This document shows, piece after piece, positions 18,559 to 27,665 of a DNA stretch of 43,171 bases (the stretch's first letter is position 1; each line of letters opens with the position of its first letter). Made by a program: the position numbers and the translations under genes. The notes under the pieces were generated by a model. It was not told the origin of the DNA. It saw only the letters and a program-made list of their open reading frames with translations, and did not search any database. Source of the DNA: Streptococcus mitis 17/34 (GTDB lineage Bacteria > Bacillota > Bacilli > Lactobacillales > Streptococcaceae); assembly GCA_000430305.1 (NCBI GenBank), contig ASZZ01000015.1, positions 1-43,171 on the forward strand. The letters are read 5' to 3'.

Positions 18559-19881
18559 ATGTTAGAATTGCTTAAATCAATCGATGCTTTTGCTTGGGGA
18601 CCTCCCCTCTTGATTTTATTGGTCGGAACAGGGATTTACCTCACTGCTCGTCTAGGACTCTTACAAGTTTTGCGTCTGTCCAAAGCCTTCCAGCTTATTT
18701 TTATCAAGGACAAGGGGCATGGGGATGTATCCAGTTTTGCGGCACTATGCACAGCTCTAGCAGCCACAGTTGGTACGGGAAATATTATCGGGGTGGCAAC
18801 GGCTATCAAGGTTGGTGGCCCAGGAGCCCTTTTTTGGATGTGGATGGCCGCTTTCTTTGGCATGGCTACCAAGTATGCGGAAGGTTTATTAGCCATTAAA
18901 TACAGGACTAAAGACGATAACGGTGCTGTTGCAGGAGGTCCCATGCACTATATACTTTTGGGGATGGGAGAAAAGTGGCGACCACTTGCTATCTTCTTTG
19001 CTATCGCAGGTGTCTTAGTAGCTTTGTTGGGAATCGGAACCTTCACCCAAGTCAACTCGATTACAGAATCTATCCAAAATACAACGACTATTTCGCCAGC
19101 TATCACGGCTCTCGTTTTGTCGGTCTTAGTAGCGATTGCAGTCTTTGGTGGACTCAAGTCCATCTCTAAGGTTTCAACTACCGTTGTTCCTTTTATGGCT
19201 ATCATCTATATTCTAGGAACTCTTACAGTTATTTTCTTTAATATCGGGAAACTCCCTGCTACAATCGCGTTAATCTTGACATCAGCCTTTAGTCCAGTTG
19301 CTGCGGTAGGTGGCTTTGCCGGTGCAAGCATTCGAATGGCTATCCAAAATGGTGTGGCGCGTGGTGTCTTTTCAAACGAATCTGGTCTGGGTTCAGCTCC
19401 CATTGCAGCTGCTGCAGCTAAGACAAATGAACCAGTAGAGCAAGGTTTGATTTCCATGACAGGAACCTTTATTGATACCCTCATCATCTGTACTCTAACT
19501 GGTTTGACCATTTTGGTGACTGGAGTATGGAATAGTGACTTGAATGGAGTAGCTTTGACTCAGTCAGCCTTCTCAACAGTCTTTTCACACTTTGGGCCTG
19601 CCCTCTTGACCATTTTCCTTGTGCTCTTTGCCTTCACGACGATTCTAGGTTGGAACTATTATGGAGAACGCTGTTTCGAGTTCCTCTTTGGTGTTCGTTT
19701 TATCTGGCTTTACCGTGTGGTCTTTGTGCTCATGGTCTTGTTGGGAGGATTTATCGAGTTGGATATGGTTTGGATTATCGCAGATATTGTCAATGCCTTG
19801 ATGGCTCTGCCAAACTTGATTGCCCTTTTAGTCTTGTCGCCAGTCGTTATTGCTGAGACTAAAAAGTATTTTGATAAATAA
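18559..19881 (+). CDS. Sodium:alanine/glycine symporter (AGCS family)
   Basis: A 440-residue membrane transporter of the alanine-or-glycine:cation symporter family, expected to move glycine or alanine with Na+. It has about ten hydrophobic segments and the family hallmarks ALAATVGTGNIIGVATAI near residues 66-83, GGPMHYI, and GVFSNESGLGSAPIAAAAA near 270-288. The glycine riboswitch in its leader argues that glycine is a physiological substrate and that expression follows glycine level. It is a monocistronic unit with its own promoter and terminator. It resembles AlsT/DagA proteins, but the exact substrate is not set by sequence. Confidence 0.93.
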   Translation: MLELLKSIDAFAWGPPLLILLVGTGIYLTARLGLLQVLRLSKAFQLIFIKDKGHGDVSSFAALCTALAATVGTGNIIGVATAIKVGGPGALFWMWMAAFFGMATKYAEGLLAIKYRTKDDNGAVAGGPMHYILLGMGEKWRPLAIFFAIAGVLVALLGIGTFTQVNSITESIQNTTTISPAITALVLSVLVAIAVFGGLKSISKVSTTVVPFMAIIYILGTLTVIFFNIGKLPATIALILTSAFSPVAAVGGFAGASIRMAIQNGVARGVFSNESGLGSAPIAAAAAKTNEPVEQGLISMTGTFIDTLIICTLTGLTILVTGVWNSDLNGVALTQSAFSTVFSHFGPALLTIFLVLFAFTTILGWNYYGERCFEFLFGVRFIWLYRVVFVLMVLLGGFIELDMVWIIADIVNALMALPNLIALLVLSPVVIAETKKYFDK

Positions 19882-19883
19882 TG

Positions 19884-19909
19884 AAATCACACAGCTCGTG
19901 TGATTTTTT
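19884..19909 (+). terminator. Terminator of the symporter gene
   Basis: Perfect 9-bp stem (19884-19892 with 19898-19906), five-base loop, T run; begins three bases after the stop codon. Confidence 0.93.
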
Positions 19910-20012
19910 ACTTTCATAAAGAATTTTTATCAGTGCAATTTAAAATATATATTATACAAGGTATAGAATCTGTGATAGACTAGGTTTCAACAAAATGAAA
20001 AGAGGTTTTATG

Positions 20013-20561
20013 ATGACAACATTTACAATCCATACAGTAGAATCAGCACCAGCAGAAGTGAAAGAAGTTCTTGAAACAGTAGAAAAAGACAACAATGGCT
20101 TTATTCCAAATCTAATCGGACTCTTGGCTAATGCACCTACTGCCCTAGAAGCCTACAGAACTGTCGGAGCTATCAACCGTCGCAACAGCTTGACACCTGT
20201 TGAGCGTGAAGTGGTGCAAATCACGGCAGCCGTAACTAATGGTTGTGCCTTCTGTGTCGCAGGTCACACAGCCTTTTCAATCAAACAAATCCAGATGAAT
20301 GATGACCTGCTTCAAGCCCTTCGTAATCGTACTCCGATTGAAAAAGATTCTAAATTGGATACCCTAGCTAAGTTTACTTTGGCAGTCATCAATACCAAGG
20401 GTCGTGTAGGAGATGAAGCCTTGTCTGAGTTTTTAGAAGTTGGCTATACCCACCAAAATGCCTTGGATGTGGTTCTTGGTGTCAGCTTAGCAAGCCTCTG
20501 TAACTATGCTAACAATCTAGCCAATACCCCAATTAACCCAGAATTGCAACCTTATGCTTAA
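20013..20561 (+). CDS. AhpD-like alkylhydroperoxidase / carboxymuconolactone decarboxylase family protein
   Basis: A 182-residue protein of the AhpD-like superfamily. It carries the redox CxxC motif in NGCAFCVAGH (Cys78, Cys81) with the conserved His85 four residues on, as in peroxidase members that use a thiol cycle; a role in peroxide defence is inferred, the physiological substrate is unknown. I start at the second of two adjacent ATGs (20013), seven bases from AGAGG. A further in-frame ATG at 19995 has no ribosome binding site. It is monogenic, with a terminator behind it. The leader contains AT-rich sequence but no promoter I would defend. Confidence 0.85.
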   Translation: MTTFTIHTVESAPAEVKEVLETVEKDNNGFIPNLIGLLANAPTALEAYRTVGAINRRNSLTPVEREVVQITAAVTNGCAFCVAGHTAFSIKQIQMNDDLLQALRNRTPIEKDSKLDTLAKFTLAVINTKGRVGDEALSEFLEVGYTHQNALDVVLGVSLASLCNYANNLANTPINPELQPYA

Positions 20562-20581
20562 TTTATATCTGATCAAAAAAT

Positions 20582-20612
20582 GAAGTCTGAAATCCACGGA
20601 CTTCGTTTTTTT
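20582..20612 (+). terminator. Terminator of the AhpD-like gene
   Basis: GAAGTC (20582-20587) pairs with GACTTC (20599-20604), flanked by an A run before and a seven-T run after. Confidence 0.85.
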
Positions 20613-20672
20613 AAGTCCTCATTTAAGCGCTTTTATGCTATACTGAAACTAACATGATTATTGGAGGTTAGG

Positions 20673-21570
20673 ATGAAAAAACTCCCCTTAGTATTTTCTG
20701 GTTGTTTGCTAGGTTTGGCAGGAGCTGGAAATCTCGTTTTAGATATGTTGCCAGTGCTGTCACATATACTGAGTCTGTCAGGTTTGATTTTGTGGATTTA
20801 CTTTTTTATCTTTCATCTGCTTAATCGGGAAGAAACAAAACAAGAATTGACCAAGCCCCCTCTTTTGTCAGGAATGGCTACCTTCCCCATGGCTGGATGA
20901 TTTTATCGACCTATGTCTTTCGTGTGTTCCCTCAGCTTCCTCTGGTAGCACAAGGAATCTGGTGGTTTTCATTTCTCTTGGATTTGGCCTTGATTGCTGG
21001 TTTTACCTTCAAGTTTGCTTGGCCGGGTCGTAGGTTCATGCTACTCCTAGCTGGACGGTTCTCTATGTGGGAATAGCAGTGGCAGCCTTGACTTATCCAC
21101 TGGTAGGCATTATCGAGATTGCCTATGCAACCTTGGGTTTTGGTTTTTTCTTGACTTTCTATCTCTATCCCCTTATTTATAGCGATTTAAAGAAACATCC
21201 ACTCCCTGTAGCCATGCTTGGACAGGAAGGAATCTACTGTGCTCCTTTCTCTCTGCTCTTGGCTTCCCTAGTTCGAGTTGGAGGAGTCAGCCTACCGACT
21301 TGGTTCTTGATCGTCATGATTTTGGCTTCTCAATCCTTCTTTTTCTTTGTTTTAACTCGACTACCCAATATTTTAAAACAAGGCTTTCAACCAGCCTTCT
21401 CAGCCCTCACCTTCCCAACCATTATCACGGCTACCTCGCTCAAGATGGCTCAAGGAATCTTGAAACTTCCATTTCTGGATTATCTGGTAGTGGCTGAAAC
21501 TCTTATTTGCTTAACCATTTTACTCTTTGTATTAGGCGCTTATCTGATTTGGTTACGAAAAAAGGTCTAG
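20673..21570 (+). CDS. TDT family transporter (tellurite-resistance/dicarboxylate type), two frameshifts
   Basis: A conceptual membrane protein of about 299 residues with roughly ten hydrophobic segments, resembling the TDT (TehA/SLAC1-like) family; relatives are sometimes labelled exfoliative-toxin-like in streptococcal genomes. The frame breaks twice. An A is missing near 20897 (GGATGA for GGAATGA, restoring MAGMILSTYVFRVF), and a G is missing near 21034 (TAGGTTC for TAGGGTTC, restoring GRRVHATPSWTVLYVG). The start at 20673 follows GGAGG by five bases; TGCTATACT at 20636-20644 is an extended -10. The transported anion cannot be deduced. Confidence 0.82.
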
Positions 21571-21595
21571 CTAGAAATAGCTAAACCTTTTTTTT
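21558..21595. terminator. Bidirectional terminator between the TDT gene and serS
   Basis: A long hairpin (AAAAAAGGT, TAGCTA / TAGCTA, ACCTTTTTT) with a GAAA loop and one mismatch. It includes the stop codon region of the plus-strand gene and ends at the serS stop. Both strands end in T runs. Confidence 0.9.
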
Positions 21596-22868
21596 ATGGT
21601 TTGATAACTTCAGCGCCACCCATGTATGGACGAAGAGCTTCTGGGATGGTTACAGAACCATCTGCATTTTGGTAGTTTTCAAGAATAGCAGCAACTGTAC
21701 GTCCAACTGCAAGTCCAGAACCGTTCAAGGTGTGAAGGAGTTTCACCTTGCCATCTGCTTCATCACGATAACGGATTTGGGCACGACGGGCTTGGAAATC
21801 TTCTGTGTTTGAACAGCTTGAGATTTCACGGTAAGTATTTTGCGCTGGAATCCAAACTTCCAAGTCGTAAGTCTTCGCAGCTGAGAAGCCCATATCTCCA
21901 GTAGAGAGAGCAACGACACGGTATGGAAGGTTGAGTTTTTGAAGGATATTTTCAGCGTTGGCTGTCATTTTTTCCAATTCTTCGTAAGATTCTTCTGGTT
22001 TGGCAAATTTAACCATTTCAACCTTGTGGAATTGGTGCAGACGAATCAAGCCACGAGTATCACGACCAGCTGAACCAGCCTCAGAACGGAATGATGGACT
22101 CATAGCAGTGAAGTAAATCGGCAGGTCTTTACCATCAAGGATTTCATCACGGTAGTAGTTTGTTAGAGGAACTTCAGCTGTAGGAATAAGGACATAATTG
22201 CTATCGCTCAATTCAAAAGTATCTTCCTTGAATTTTGGATATTGCCCAGTACCAAACATAGAATCGTGGTTAACCATGTAAGGTGTGATGACTTCAGTAT
22301 AGCCTTCTTTGGCATGCTCATCCAACATAAAGTTGTAGAGAGCACGTTCCAAACGAGCACCGAGGCCTTTATAGAAGAGGAAGCGAGCCCCTGTTACCTT
22401 ACCACCGCGTTCCCAGTCAAGGATACCAAGATCTTCACCAAGATCCCAGTGAGCTTTTGGTTCGAAGTCAAACTCGCGTGGAGTGCCCCAACGGCGAACT
22501 TCCACATTGTCGTCTTCGTCAGCCCCAACAGGAACACTGTCAGCTGGGATGTTTGGAAGAGTCGTTGTAAATTCTGTCAATTTAGCATCGATTTCTGCCA
22601 ATTCAGCATCCAAAGCTTTTACTTCAGCAGATAGATTTTGCATAGCAGCAATCTTGTCATCTGCATTTTCCTTGTTGCGTTTGGCTTGGGCAATCTCAGC
22701 AGAAACTGTGTTTCGTTCTGCTTTGAGAGTTTCAACCTTGACCAAGATGTCACGACGTTTAGCATCGATTTCTTTCATCTCATTCAAGATAGCAGCATCT
22801 ACACCACGTGTAGCCAATTTTTCTGCGATAGCATCAAAGTCTGTACGAATGCGTTTTATATCTAACAT
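21594..22868 (-). CDS. serS: Seryl-tRNA synthetase
   Basis: Charges tRNA-Ser with serine. The 424-residue class II synthetase has the N-terminal long coiled-coil arm (about 30-100) that holds the tRNA's long variable arm, motif 2 around [23 protein letters not shown] in shortened form, and motif 3 with [15 protein letters not shown]. The true start is [12 protein letters not shown] at 22868, after AAGGAG. An open frame extends 28 codons upstream, but those codons are the T-box leader and should not be annotated. Expression is set by the T-box in front of it, thus by uncharged tRNA. Confidence 0.96.
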   Translation of the reverse strand: MLDIKRIRTDFDAIAEKLATRGVDAAILNEMKEIDAKRRDILVKVETLKAERNTVSAEIAQAKRNKENADDKIAAMQNLSAEVKALDAELAEIDAKLTEFTTTLPNIPADSVPVGADEDDNVEVRRWGTPREFDFEPKAHWDLGEDLGILDWERGGKVTGARFLFYKGLGARLERALYNFMLDEHAKEGYTEVITPYMVNHDSMFGTGQYPKFKEDTFELSDSNYVLIPTAEVPLTNYYRDEILDGKDLPIYFTAMSPSFRSEAGSAGRDTRGLIRLHQFHKVEMVKFAKPEESYEELEKMTANAENILQKLNLPYRVVALSTGDMGFSAAKTYDLEVWIPAQNTYREISSCSNTEDFQARRAQIRYRDEADGKVKLLHTLNGSGLAVGRTVAAILENYQNADGSVTIPEALRPYMGGAEVIKP

Positions 22869-22883
22869 AAGAACTCCTTTATG

Positions 22884-23060
22884 AAAAAAGCACACCTGAC
22901 AAAGCGTTGGAGTGGCAGGGCCACGGTTCCATCCAACTTCACAGGTGTGCACTTGATTGTGTATGTAATTGTTACTAACGGTAGAATTTCACCTATCCCT
23001 CCTATCTGCTCGCAGCACCCGCAGACTTTCTGAAAGAAGAAGATAACCTACTTATCCGTT
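22884..23060 (-). ncRNA. T-box leader (tRNA-Ser sensing) of serS
   Basis: On the minus strand, the base of stem I is AACGG with CCGTT (near 23055 and 22985), enclosing a specifier loop with AGTA on one side and GAAATTCTA on the other; UCU, a serine codon, is the natural specifier. The antiterminator is exact: GTTGGA, a seven-base bulge TGGAACC (22925-22931), then GTGG pairing with CCAC and TCCAAC. The competing terminator pairs GCACACCTG (22942-22950) with CAGGTGTGC (22890-22898), followed by six T. Confidence 0.93.
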
Positions 23061-23066
23061 GCTATG

Positions 23067-23095
23067 ATTATACTAAAGTTTCTACTTTTTTGCAA
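23067..23095 (-). promoter_or_regulatory. Promoter of serS
   Basis: Minus strand TTGCAA (23090-23095), 17-base spacer, TATAAT (23067-23072). It overlaps the last codons of the upstream DUF956 gene. Confidence 0.82.
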
Positions 23096-23453
23096 ATAGA
23101 TTTTTAAATTTTTGGCTAATTGTCTGAATCAGGGTCGGAAGTTTGACGACCTTGTCATTCCCCAGTTTTTCGCGTGCAATTTTGAGAATGGCACCTGAGT
23201 CTTTTGAAGCAAAGAGGAATTTTCCTTTGTCTGTAAAGACTTCGAAGTGGCGACTGATTTTGCGACCAGTGACATTGGCTCCAATCTGGTTGATATGGCT
23301 CCAAGGAATCTGGATAAATTGTTCGACATTGACATCTGGATAAAATTCCAGAGCTTGATCTCCGACAAGAAATTTCCCAACTTTTCCAGCTATAGAGAGG
23401 TAGGAGGTGCCTGTTGTATTGAGAAGCACTGTTTTGTTAAGAGATTGGGCCAT
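23082..23453 (-). CDS. DUF956 family protein
   Basis: A 123-residue soluble protein of the DUF956 family (pattern NTTGTSYLSIAGKVGKFLVGD, beta-rich, with a basic C-terminus KFKNLFAKK). Family members near mannose PTS genes are called ManO and have been described as regulators of that system; here no PTS gene is present. It starts two bases after the aspartate kinase stop, so the two are surely one transcript, yet no functional tie is obvious. The serS promoter lies in its 3' end. Function unknown. Confidence 0.8.
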   Translation of the reverse strand: MAQSLNKTVLLNTTGTSYLSIAGKVGKFLVGDQALEFYPDVNVEQFIQIPWSHINQIGANVTGRKISRHFEVFTDKGKFLFASKDSGAILKIAREKLGNDKVVKLPTLIQTISQKFKNLFAKK

Positions 23454-23455
23454 GT

Positions 23456-24820
23456 CTAGTCTTCCTTACTTTCGCCAAAAAAGGCACTGTAAAGGGCTTT
23501 AATAGCTGCTTTTTCTTGGTCTTTATTGACAACGAACATGATAGAAACTTCACTAGAACCTTGAGACATCATCTGGATGTTGATCTTGTTTTCAGATAGA
23601 GCGCGTGTTGCAGTAGCAGTCACTCCGATATGGCTCTTCATTTTTTCTCCAACAATCATAATGATAGAAAGATCGTGTTCGATTTCTGCATGGTCTACCT
23701 CAGCTTTTTGAACCAACTGACGAAGAATTTCTTCTTCCTTGATAGGAGTTAGTTCACGAGAACGGAGGATAATCGAAAGATCGTCGATACCTGTCGGCAT
23801 GTGTTCCCAACCGATGTTAAGGTCTTCAAGGATTTGCAGAACCTTGCGACCAAATCCAACCTCACGGTTCATGAGGTATTTAGACATGTTAATGCTGACA
23901 AAACCTGAATCACCAGCAATTCCCACAACTGGAAATTCATCACTACTGTGTTTTAGAACGATACGAGTACCTGGATGATCAGGGTTGTTTGTATTTTTGA
24001 TAACCAGAGGGATTTTTCCGCGGTAGGCAGGAAGAAGGGCTTCGTCATGAAGGACTGAGAATCCTGCATAGGCCAACTCACGCATTTCACGGTAGGTTAA
24101 CTCAGGAATCGAGTGTGGTTGGTGGATAATTCCTGGGTGAGCTGCAAAGATACCATCAACATCCGTAAAGTTTTCATAGAGGTCAGCTTTAACTCCTGCA
24201 GCAATGATAGAGCCTGTAATGTCTGATCCTCCACGTGAGAAGGTACAGATTTGATTTTCCCTAGTAACTCCAAAGAAACCAGGAATGACAAGTACTTCAT
24301 TTGCATTTGTCAATTCTTCAATCTTGTCATAACTTGATGGCACGATGCGAGCGTTGCCAGGTTCACTTGTTACCACAATCCCAGCTTCTCGAGGGTGAAC
24401 ATAGCGTGCATCGATACCGTTTTGGTTAAAATAGGCAGCAATCAATTTGGCATTGTTGTTTTCACCCGCTGCTAGGAAAGTATCGTAGAGAAATTCATTT
24501 TCTTCAATAGGAAGAGTGGCCAAGGCACGAATGCTTTTTGAAATTTTCTCTAGAACAGCTGGTTTCAGTCCCAATTCACTAACCATGGCAGCATAGCGAT
24601 CTATAATCCAGCTTTGACTCTTGCTAATATCATTACCAGCAACATAGTCGCGGTAGTATTTAATCAAGGCATCCGTAACCTTAGTATCTTCAGCATTGCG
24701 TTTACCAGGCGCAGAGACGACTACAAAACGACGCTCTGGATCACTTTTAACGATGTTTAAAACTTTTTCTAATTGACCAGCAGAGGCAAGAGAGCTACCT
24801 CCAAATTTAACAACTTTCAT
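23456..24820 (-). CDS. lysC: Aspartate kinase
   Basis: Phosphorylates aspartate, the first step to lysine, threonine, methionine and diaminopimelate-type precursors. The 454-residue monofunctional enzyme opens with the amino-acid kinase signature VKFGGSSLAS, has FSRGGSDITGSIIAAG in the catalytic domain (about 196-211) and two C-terminal ACT-like repeats (about 300-454, GDSGFVSINMSKY and SIIMIVGEKMKSHIGV) that usually bind the feedback amino acid. Which amino acid inhibits it cannot be told. The start follows TAGGAG. There is no homoserine dehydrogenase fusion. Confidence 0.94.
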   Translation of the reverse strand: MKVVKFGGSSLASAGQLEKVLNIVKSDPERRFVVVSAPGKRNAEDTKVTDALIKYYRDYVAGNDISKSQSWIIDRYAAMVSELGLKPAVLEKISKSIRALATLPIEENEFLYDTFLAAGENNNAKLIAAYFNQNGIDARYVHPREAGIVVTSEPGNARIVPSSYDKIEELTNANEVLVIPGFFGVTRENQICTFSRGGSDITGSIIAAGVKADLYENFTDVDGIFAAHPGIIHQPHSIPELTYREMRELAYAGFSVLHDEALLPAYRGKIPLVIKNTNNPDHPGTRIVLKHSSDEFPVVGIAGDSGFVSINMSKYLMNREVGFGRKVLQILEDLNIGWEHMPTGIDDLSIILRSRELTPIKEEEILRQLVQKAEVDHAEIEHDLSIIMIVGEKMKSHIGVTATATRALSENKINIQMMSQGSSEVSIMFVVNKDQEKAAIKALYSAFFGESKED

Positions 24821-24849
24821 AAGAACTCCTAAAGTAAGTATTTTATACG

Positions 24850-24878
24850 ATTATAGCAGAAAGAAAGCCTTTTTTCAA
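24850..24878 (-). promoter_or_regulatory. Promoter of the aspartate kinase gene
   Basis: Minus strand TTGAAA (24873-24878), 17-base spacer, TATAAT (24850-24855). Confidence 0.87.
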
Positions 24879-24952
24879 TGAAGAAAATGAGATGCTTTCT
24901 AGGATAAAGCGAGTCTTTCGTATCGGCTGAGACACTTTCAGCTGATTTTTCC

Positions 24953-24981
24953 TTGCTTTCGAGTTTTAAAAAAGATATACT
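24953..24981 (+). promoter_or_regulatory. Promoter of fabM
   Basis: TTGCTT (24953-24958), 17-base spacer, TATACT (24976-24981). No full FabT palindrome is visible here, in line with reports that fabM escapes FabT control in pneumococcus. Confidence 0.7.
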
Positions 24982-25029
24982 TTGAAAATAAAATAATTTA
25001 AACAGCTTATGAAATAAAAAGGAGTTCTG

Positions 25030-25815
25030 ATGGAACACATTATTTATCAGCTTGAAGATGATTTGGCAACCCTTACCTTAAATCGTCCTGAGGTCGCAAA
25101 TGGTTTTCATATTCCTATGTGTGAGGAAATTTTAGAAGCACTAACTCTGGCACAAGAGGATCCAGCTGTGCATTTTATCTTAATCAACGCCAATGGGAAA
25201 GTCTTCTCGATTGGGGGAGATCTAGTAGAGATGAAGCGGGCAGTGGATGAGGATGATATTCCATCATTGACGAAAATTGCAGAGTTGGTCAATACTATTT
25301 CTTATAAAATCAAGCAAATAGGCAAACCTGTTTTGATGGAGGTTGATGGGGCTGTTGCAGGTGCTGCAGCAAATATGGCTGTTGCTGCAGATTTCTGTTT
25401 ATCGACCGATAAGGCTAAGTTTATCCAAGCCTTTGTTGGCGTTGGTTTGGCTCCAGATGCAGGTGGGATTCATCTCTTGAGTCGTAGTATTGGGGTGACT
25501 CGTGCTACTCAATTAGCCATGACAGGTGAGGCTCTAACAGCAGAAAAAGCTCTGGAGTGGGGGCTGGTTTACCGCGTCTGTGAAGCTGATAAACTTGAAA
25601 AAACGAGAGAACAGCTTCTTAAAAAATTGAGACGTGGGTCAGCTAATTCTTATGCCGCCATCAAGAAGTTGGTCTGGGAGAGCCAATTTAAAGATTGGCA
25701 AGATTATGCTGCTTTAGAACTGAACCTACAGGAATCCTTGGCCCAAACAGAAGATTTCAAAGAAGGAATTCGGGCCCATTCGGAGAGAAGAAGATCGAAA
25801 TTTACTGGAAAATAA
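25030..25815 (+). CDS. fabM: FabM, trans-2,cis-3-decenoyl-ACP isomerase (crotonase family)
   Basis: Isomerizes trans-2 to cis-3-decenoyl-ACP, the branch point that lets streptococci make unsaturated fatty acids. The 261-residue protein is a crotonase-fold enzyme: oxyanion-hole segments around [16 protein letters not shown] (about 56-71) and [16 protein letters not shown] (about 111-126), then [12 protein letters not shown]. Annotation pipelines often call it enoyl-CoA hydratase; its place at the head of the fab cluster identifies it as FabM. It starts after AAAAAGGAG and is followed by a separate promoter for fabT. Confidence 0.93.
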   Translation: MEHIIYQLEDDLATLTLNRPEVANGFHIPMCEEILEALTLAQEDPAVHFILINANGKVFSIGGDLVEMKRAVDEDDIPSLTKIAELVNTISYKIKQIGKPVLMEVDGAVAGAAANMAVAADFCLSTDKAKFIQAFVGVGLAPDAGGIHLLSRSIGVTRATQLAMTGEALTAEKALEWGLVYRVCEADKLEKTREQLLKKLRRGSANSYAAIKKLVWESQFKDWQDYAALELNLQESLAQTEDFKEGIRAHSERRRSKFTGK

Positions 25816-25823
25816 GAAAATAC

Positions 25824-25852
25824 TTGCACCATTCTTTGAAGTTTGATATAAT
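25824..25852 (+). promoter_or_regulatory. Promoter of fabT-fabH
   Basis: TTGCAC (25824-25829), 17-base spacer, TATAAT (25847-25852), with TG at 25844-25845 (extended -10). Confidence 0.87.
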
Positions 25853-25867
25853 TCCTTTGTCAAATGT

Positions 25868-25880
25868 TTTGATTGTGAAA
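25868..25880 (+). promoter_or_regulatory. Probable FabT operator upstream of fabT
   Basis: TTTGATTGTGAAA approximates the FabT palindrome TTTGA-nnn-TCAAA with one mismatch. It lies just downstream of the expected transcription start, where bound FabT would block initiation, giving autorepression. Confidence 0.65.
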
Positions 25881-25906
25881 GTTTTTTGAAAGGGAGGGAA
25901 AAGAGA

Positions 25907-26341
25907 TTGGACTACCAACGAATTAATGAATATTTAACATCTATATTTAACAATGTCCTCGTCATCGAGGAAGTTAGCTTGAGGGGTAGTCGTTTCAAAG
26001 ATATCTCCATCAAAGAAGTCCATACAATCGATGTAATTGGAAAATTCCCAGACGTGACGCCAAGTCAAGTGTCGAAAGAGTTAATGGTGACTCTTGGGAC
26101 TGTTACGACGAGTTTAAATAATCTCGAACGCAAGGGTTACATTGAACGCATTCGCTCAGAGCAGGATCGTCGTGTGGTGCATCTGCATTTGACAAAGAAG
26201 GGTCGCTTGGTTCATAGACTACATAAACGCTTCCATAAGGCCATGGTTGAAAATATTATTGACGGTATGAGCAAGGAAGAAACTGAAGTTATGAGCAAAG
26301 GTTTGACGAAACTTTATCAATTTTTGGAGGATTTGAAATAA
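25907..26341 (+). CDS. fabT: FabT, MarR-family repressor of fatty acid synthesis
   Basis: Represses the fab/acc genes when bound to long-chain acyl-ACP. The 144-residue MarR-type protein has the winged helix around residues 45-95: the recognition part [25 protein letters not shown] is split by the turn, and the wing is [20 protein letters not shown] take the TTG at 25907, seven bases after AGGGAGGG, because the family begins (M)DYQRINEYL; the ATG at 25886 would place the Shine-Dalgarno inside the coding part. The stop overlaps the fabH start (TAATG). Confidence 0.94.
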   Translation: MDYQRINEYLTSIFNNVLVIEEVSLRGSRFKDISIKEVHTIDVIGKFPDVTPSQVSKELMVTLGTVTTSLNNLERKGYIERIRSEQDRRVVHLHLTKKGRLVHRLHKRFHKAMVENIIDGMSKEETEVMSKGLTKLYQFLEDLK

Positions 26342-27314
26342 TGGCTTTTGCAAAAATAAGCCAGGTTGCTCATTATGTGCCAGAGCAAGTGGTTACAAAT
26401 CATGATTTGGCCCAGATTATGGATACCAATGATGAGTGGATTTCAAGTCGGACGGGAATACGACAAAGGCATATTTCAAGAACAGAATCTACTAGTGATT
26501 TGGCTACAGAAGTTGCTAAGAAACTAATGGCAAAAGCTGGAATCACAGGAGAAGAGCTGGATTTTATCATCCTAGCTACCATCACTCCAGATTCTATGAT
26601 GCCCTCTACAGCTGCTCGTGTCCAAGCTAATATTGCTGCAAAAAAGCTTTTGCTTTTGACCTAACAGCTGCTTGTAGTGGATTTGTATTTGCTCTTTCAA
26701 CTGCTGAAAAGTTTATCGCTTCTGGTCGCTTTCAAAAAGGCTTGGTGATTGGTAGTGAAACCCTCTCTAAGGCAGTCGATTGGTCAGATCGATCAACAGC
26801 TGTCTTGTTTGGAGATGGTGCTGGCGGAGTCTTGCTAGAAGCTAGCGAGCAAGAGCATTTCTTAGCTGAGAGTCTCAATAGCGATGGGAGTCGTAGTGAG
26901 TGTCTGACCTATGGACATTCAGGCTTGCATTCTCCATTTTCAGATCAAGAAAATGCAGATTCATTTTTGAAGATGGATGGGCGCGCAGTCTTTGATTTTG
27001 CTATTCGAGATGTAGCCAAGTCTATCAAACAGACTATTGATGAGTCTCCTATAGATGCGACAGACTTGGATTATCTGCTACTTCATCAGGCTAATGACCG
27101 TATCTTGGATAAGATGGCTAGAAAAATTGGTGTTGACCGAGACAAACTTCCAGCCAATATGATGGAGTATGGAAATACCAGTGCAGCAAGTATCCCGATT
27201 TTACTTTCAGAGTGTGTTGAACAAGGCCTCATCCGTTTAGACGGTAGCCAGACTGTTCTTTTATCAGGCTTCGGTGGAGGCTTGACCTGGGGCACGCTCA
27301 TTCTTACAATTTAG
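26341..27314 (+). CDS. fabH: 3-oxoacyl-ACP synthase III, frameshifted
   Basis: Condenses acetyl-CoA with malonyl-ACP to start each fatty acid. The conceptual 324-residue product has the catalytic triad of the family: Cys112 in LTAACSGF, His in LLHQAND, and Asn in YGNTSAAS, plus the C-terminal [10 protein letters not shown] base is missing from the A run at about 26641-26645; restoring it turns the out-of-frame KLLLLT into (K)[13 protein letters not shown]. As read, the protein stops just before its active-site Cys. Coupled to fabT by a TAATG overlap. Confidence 0.92.
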
Positions 27315-27372
27315 GTAATCATGTGGTGAACACATTGTTATAAAAAACTATTTATTTTAAAGGAGTCCTATC

Positions 27373-27597
27373 ATGGCAGTATTTGAAAAAGTACAAGAAA
27401 TTATCGTTGAAGAACTTGGGAAAGACGCATCAGAAGTAACACTTGAATCAACTTTTGATGATTTGGACGCAGATTCATTGGACTTGTTCCAAGTAATCTC
27501 AGAAATCGAAGATGCTTTTGATATCCAAATCGAAGCAGAAGATGACTTGAAAACAGTTGGTGACTTGGTTGCCTATGTTGAAGAGCAAACAAAATAA
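27373..27597 (+). CDS. acpP: Acyl carrier protein
   Basis: Carries the growing acyl chain on a phosphopantetheine arm. It has 74 residues, is strongly acidic, and shows the four-helix ACP pattern; Ser35 in [10 protein letters not shown] is the attachment site. The site reads DSLDL followed by Phe, a usual streptococcal variant. It starts nine bases after AAAGGAG and uses optimal codons. A 116-base gap to fabK holds an inverted repeat and a FabT operator, so acp and the genes after it can be expressed separately. Confidence 0.96.
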   Translation: MAVFEKVQEIIVEELGKDASEVTLESTFDDLDADSLDLFQVISEIEDAFDIQIEAEDDLKTVGDLVAYVEEQTK

Positions 27598-27614
27598 GCA
27601 GAATACAAATAGAA

Positions 27615-27643
27615 GGAGTAGGGGAACCCGCTCCCTCTTGTTT
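27615..27643 (+). terminator. Weak hairpin after acpP, possible attenuator
   Basis: GGAG (27615-27618) and GGG (27621-27623) pair with CCC (27627-27629) and CTCC (27631-27634), followed by CTCTTGTTT. The T tract is poor, so partial read-through into fabK is likely. Confidence 0.5.
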
Positions 27644-27652
27644 AGGTAATAG

Positions 27653-27665
27653 TTTGATTTTCAAA
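27653..27665 (+). promoter_or_regulatory. FabT operator upstream of fabK
   Basis: TTTGATTTTCAAA is a perfect 13-base palindrome (TTTGA-TTT-TCAAA) with extended symmetric flanks, matching the known FabT recognition pattern. It lies 49 bases before the fabK start. Confidence 0.82.
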
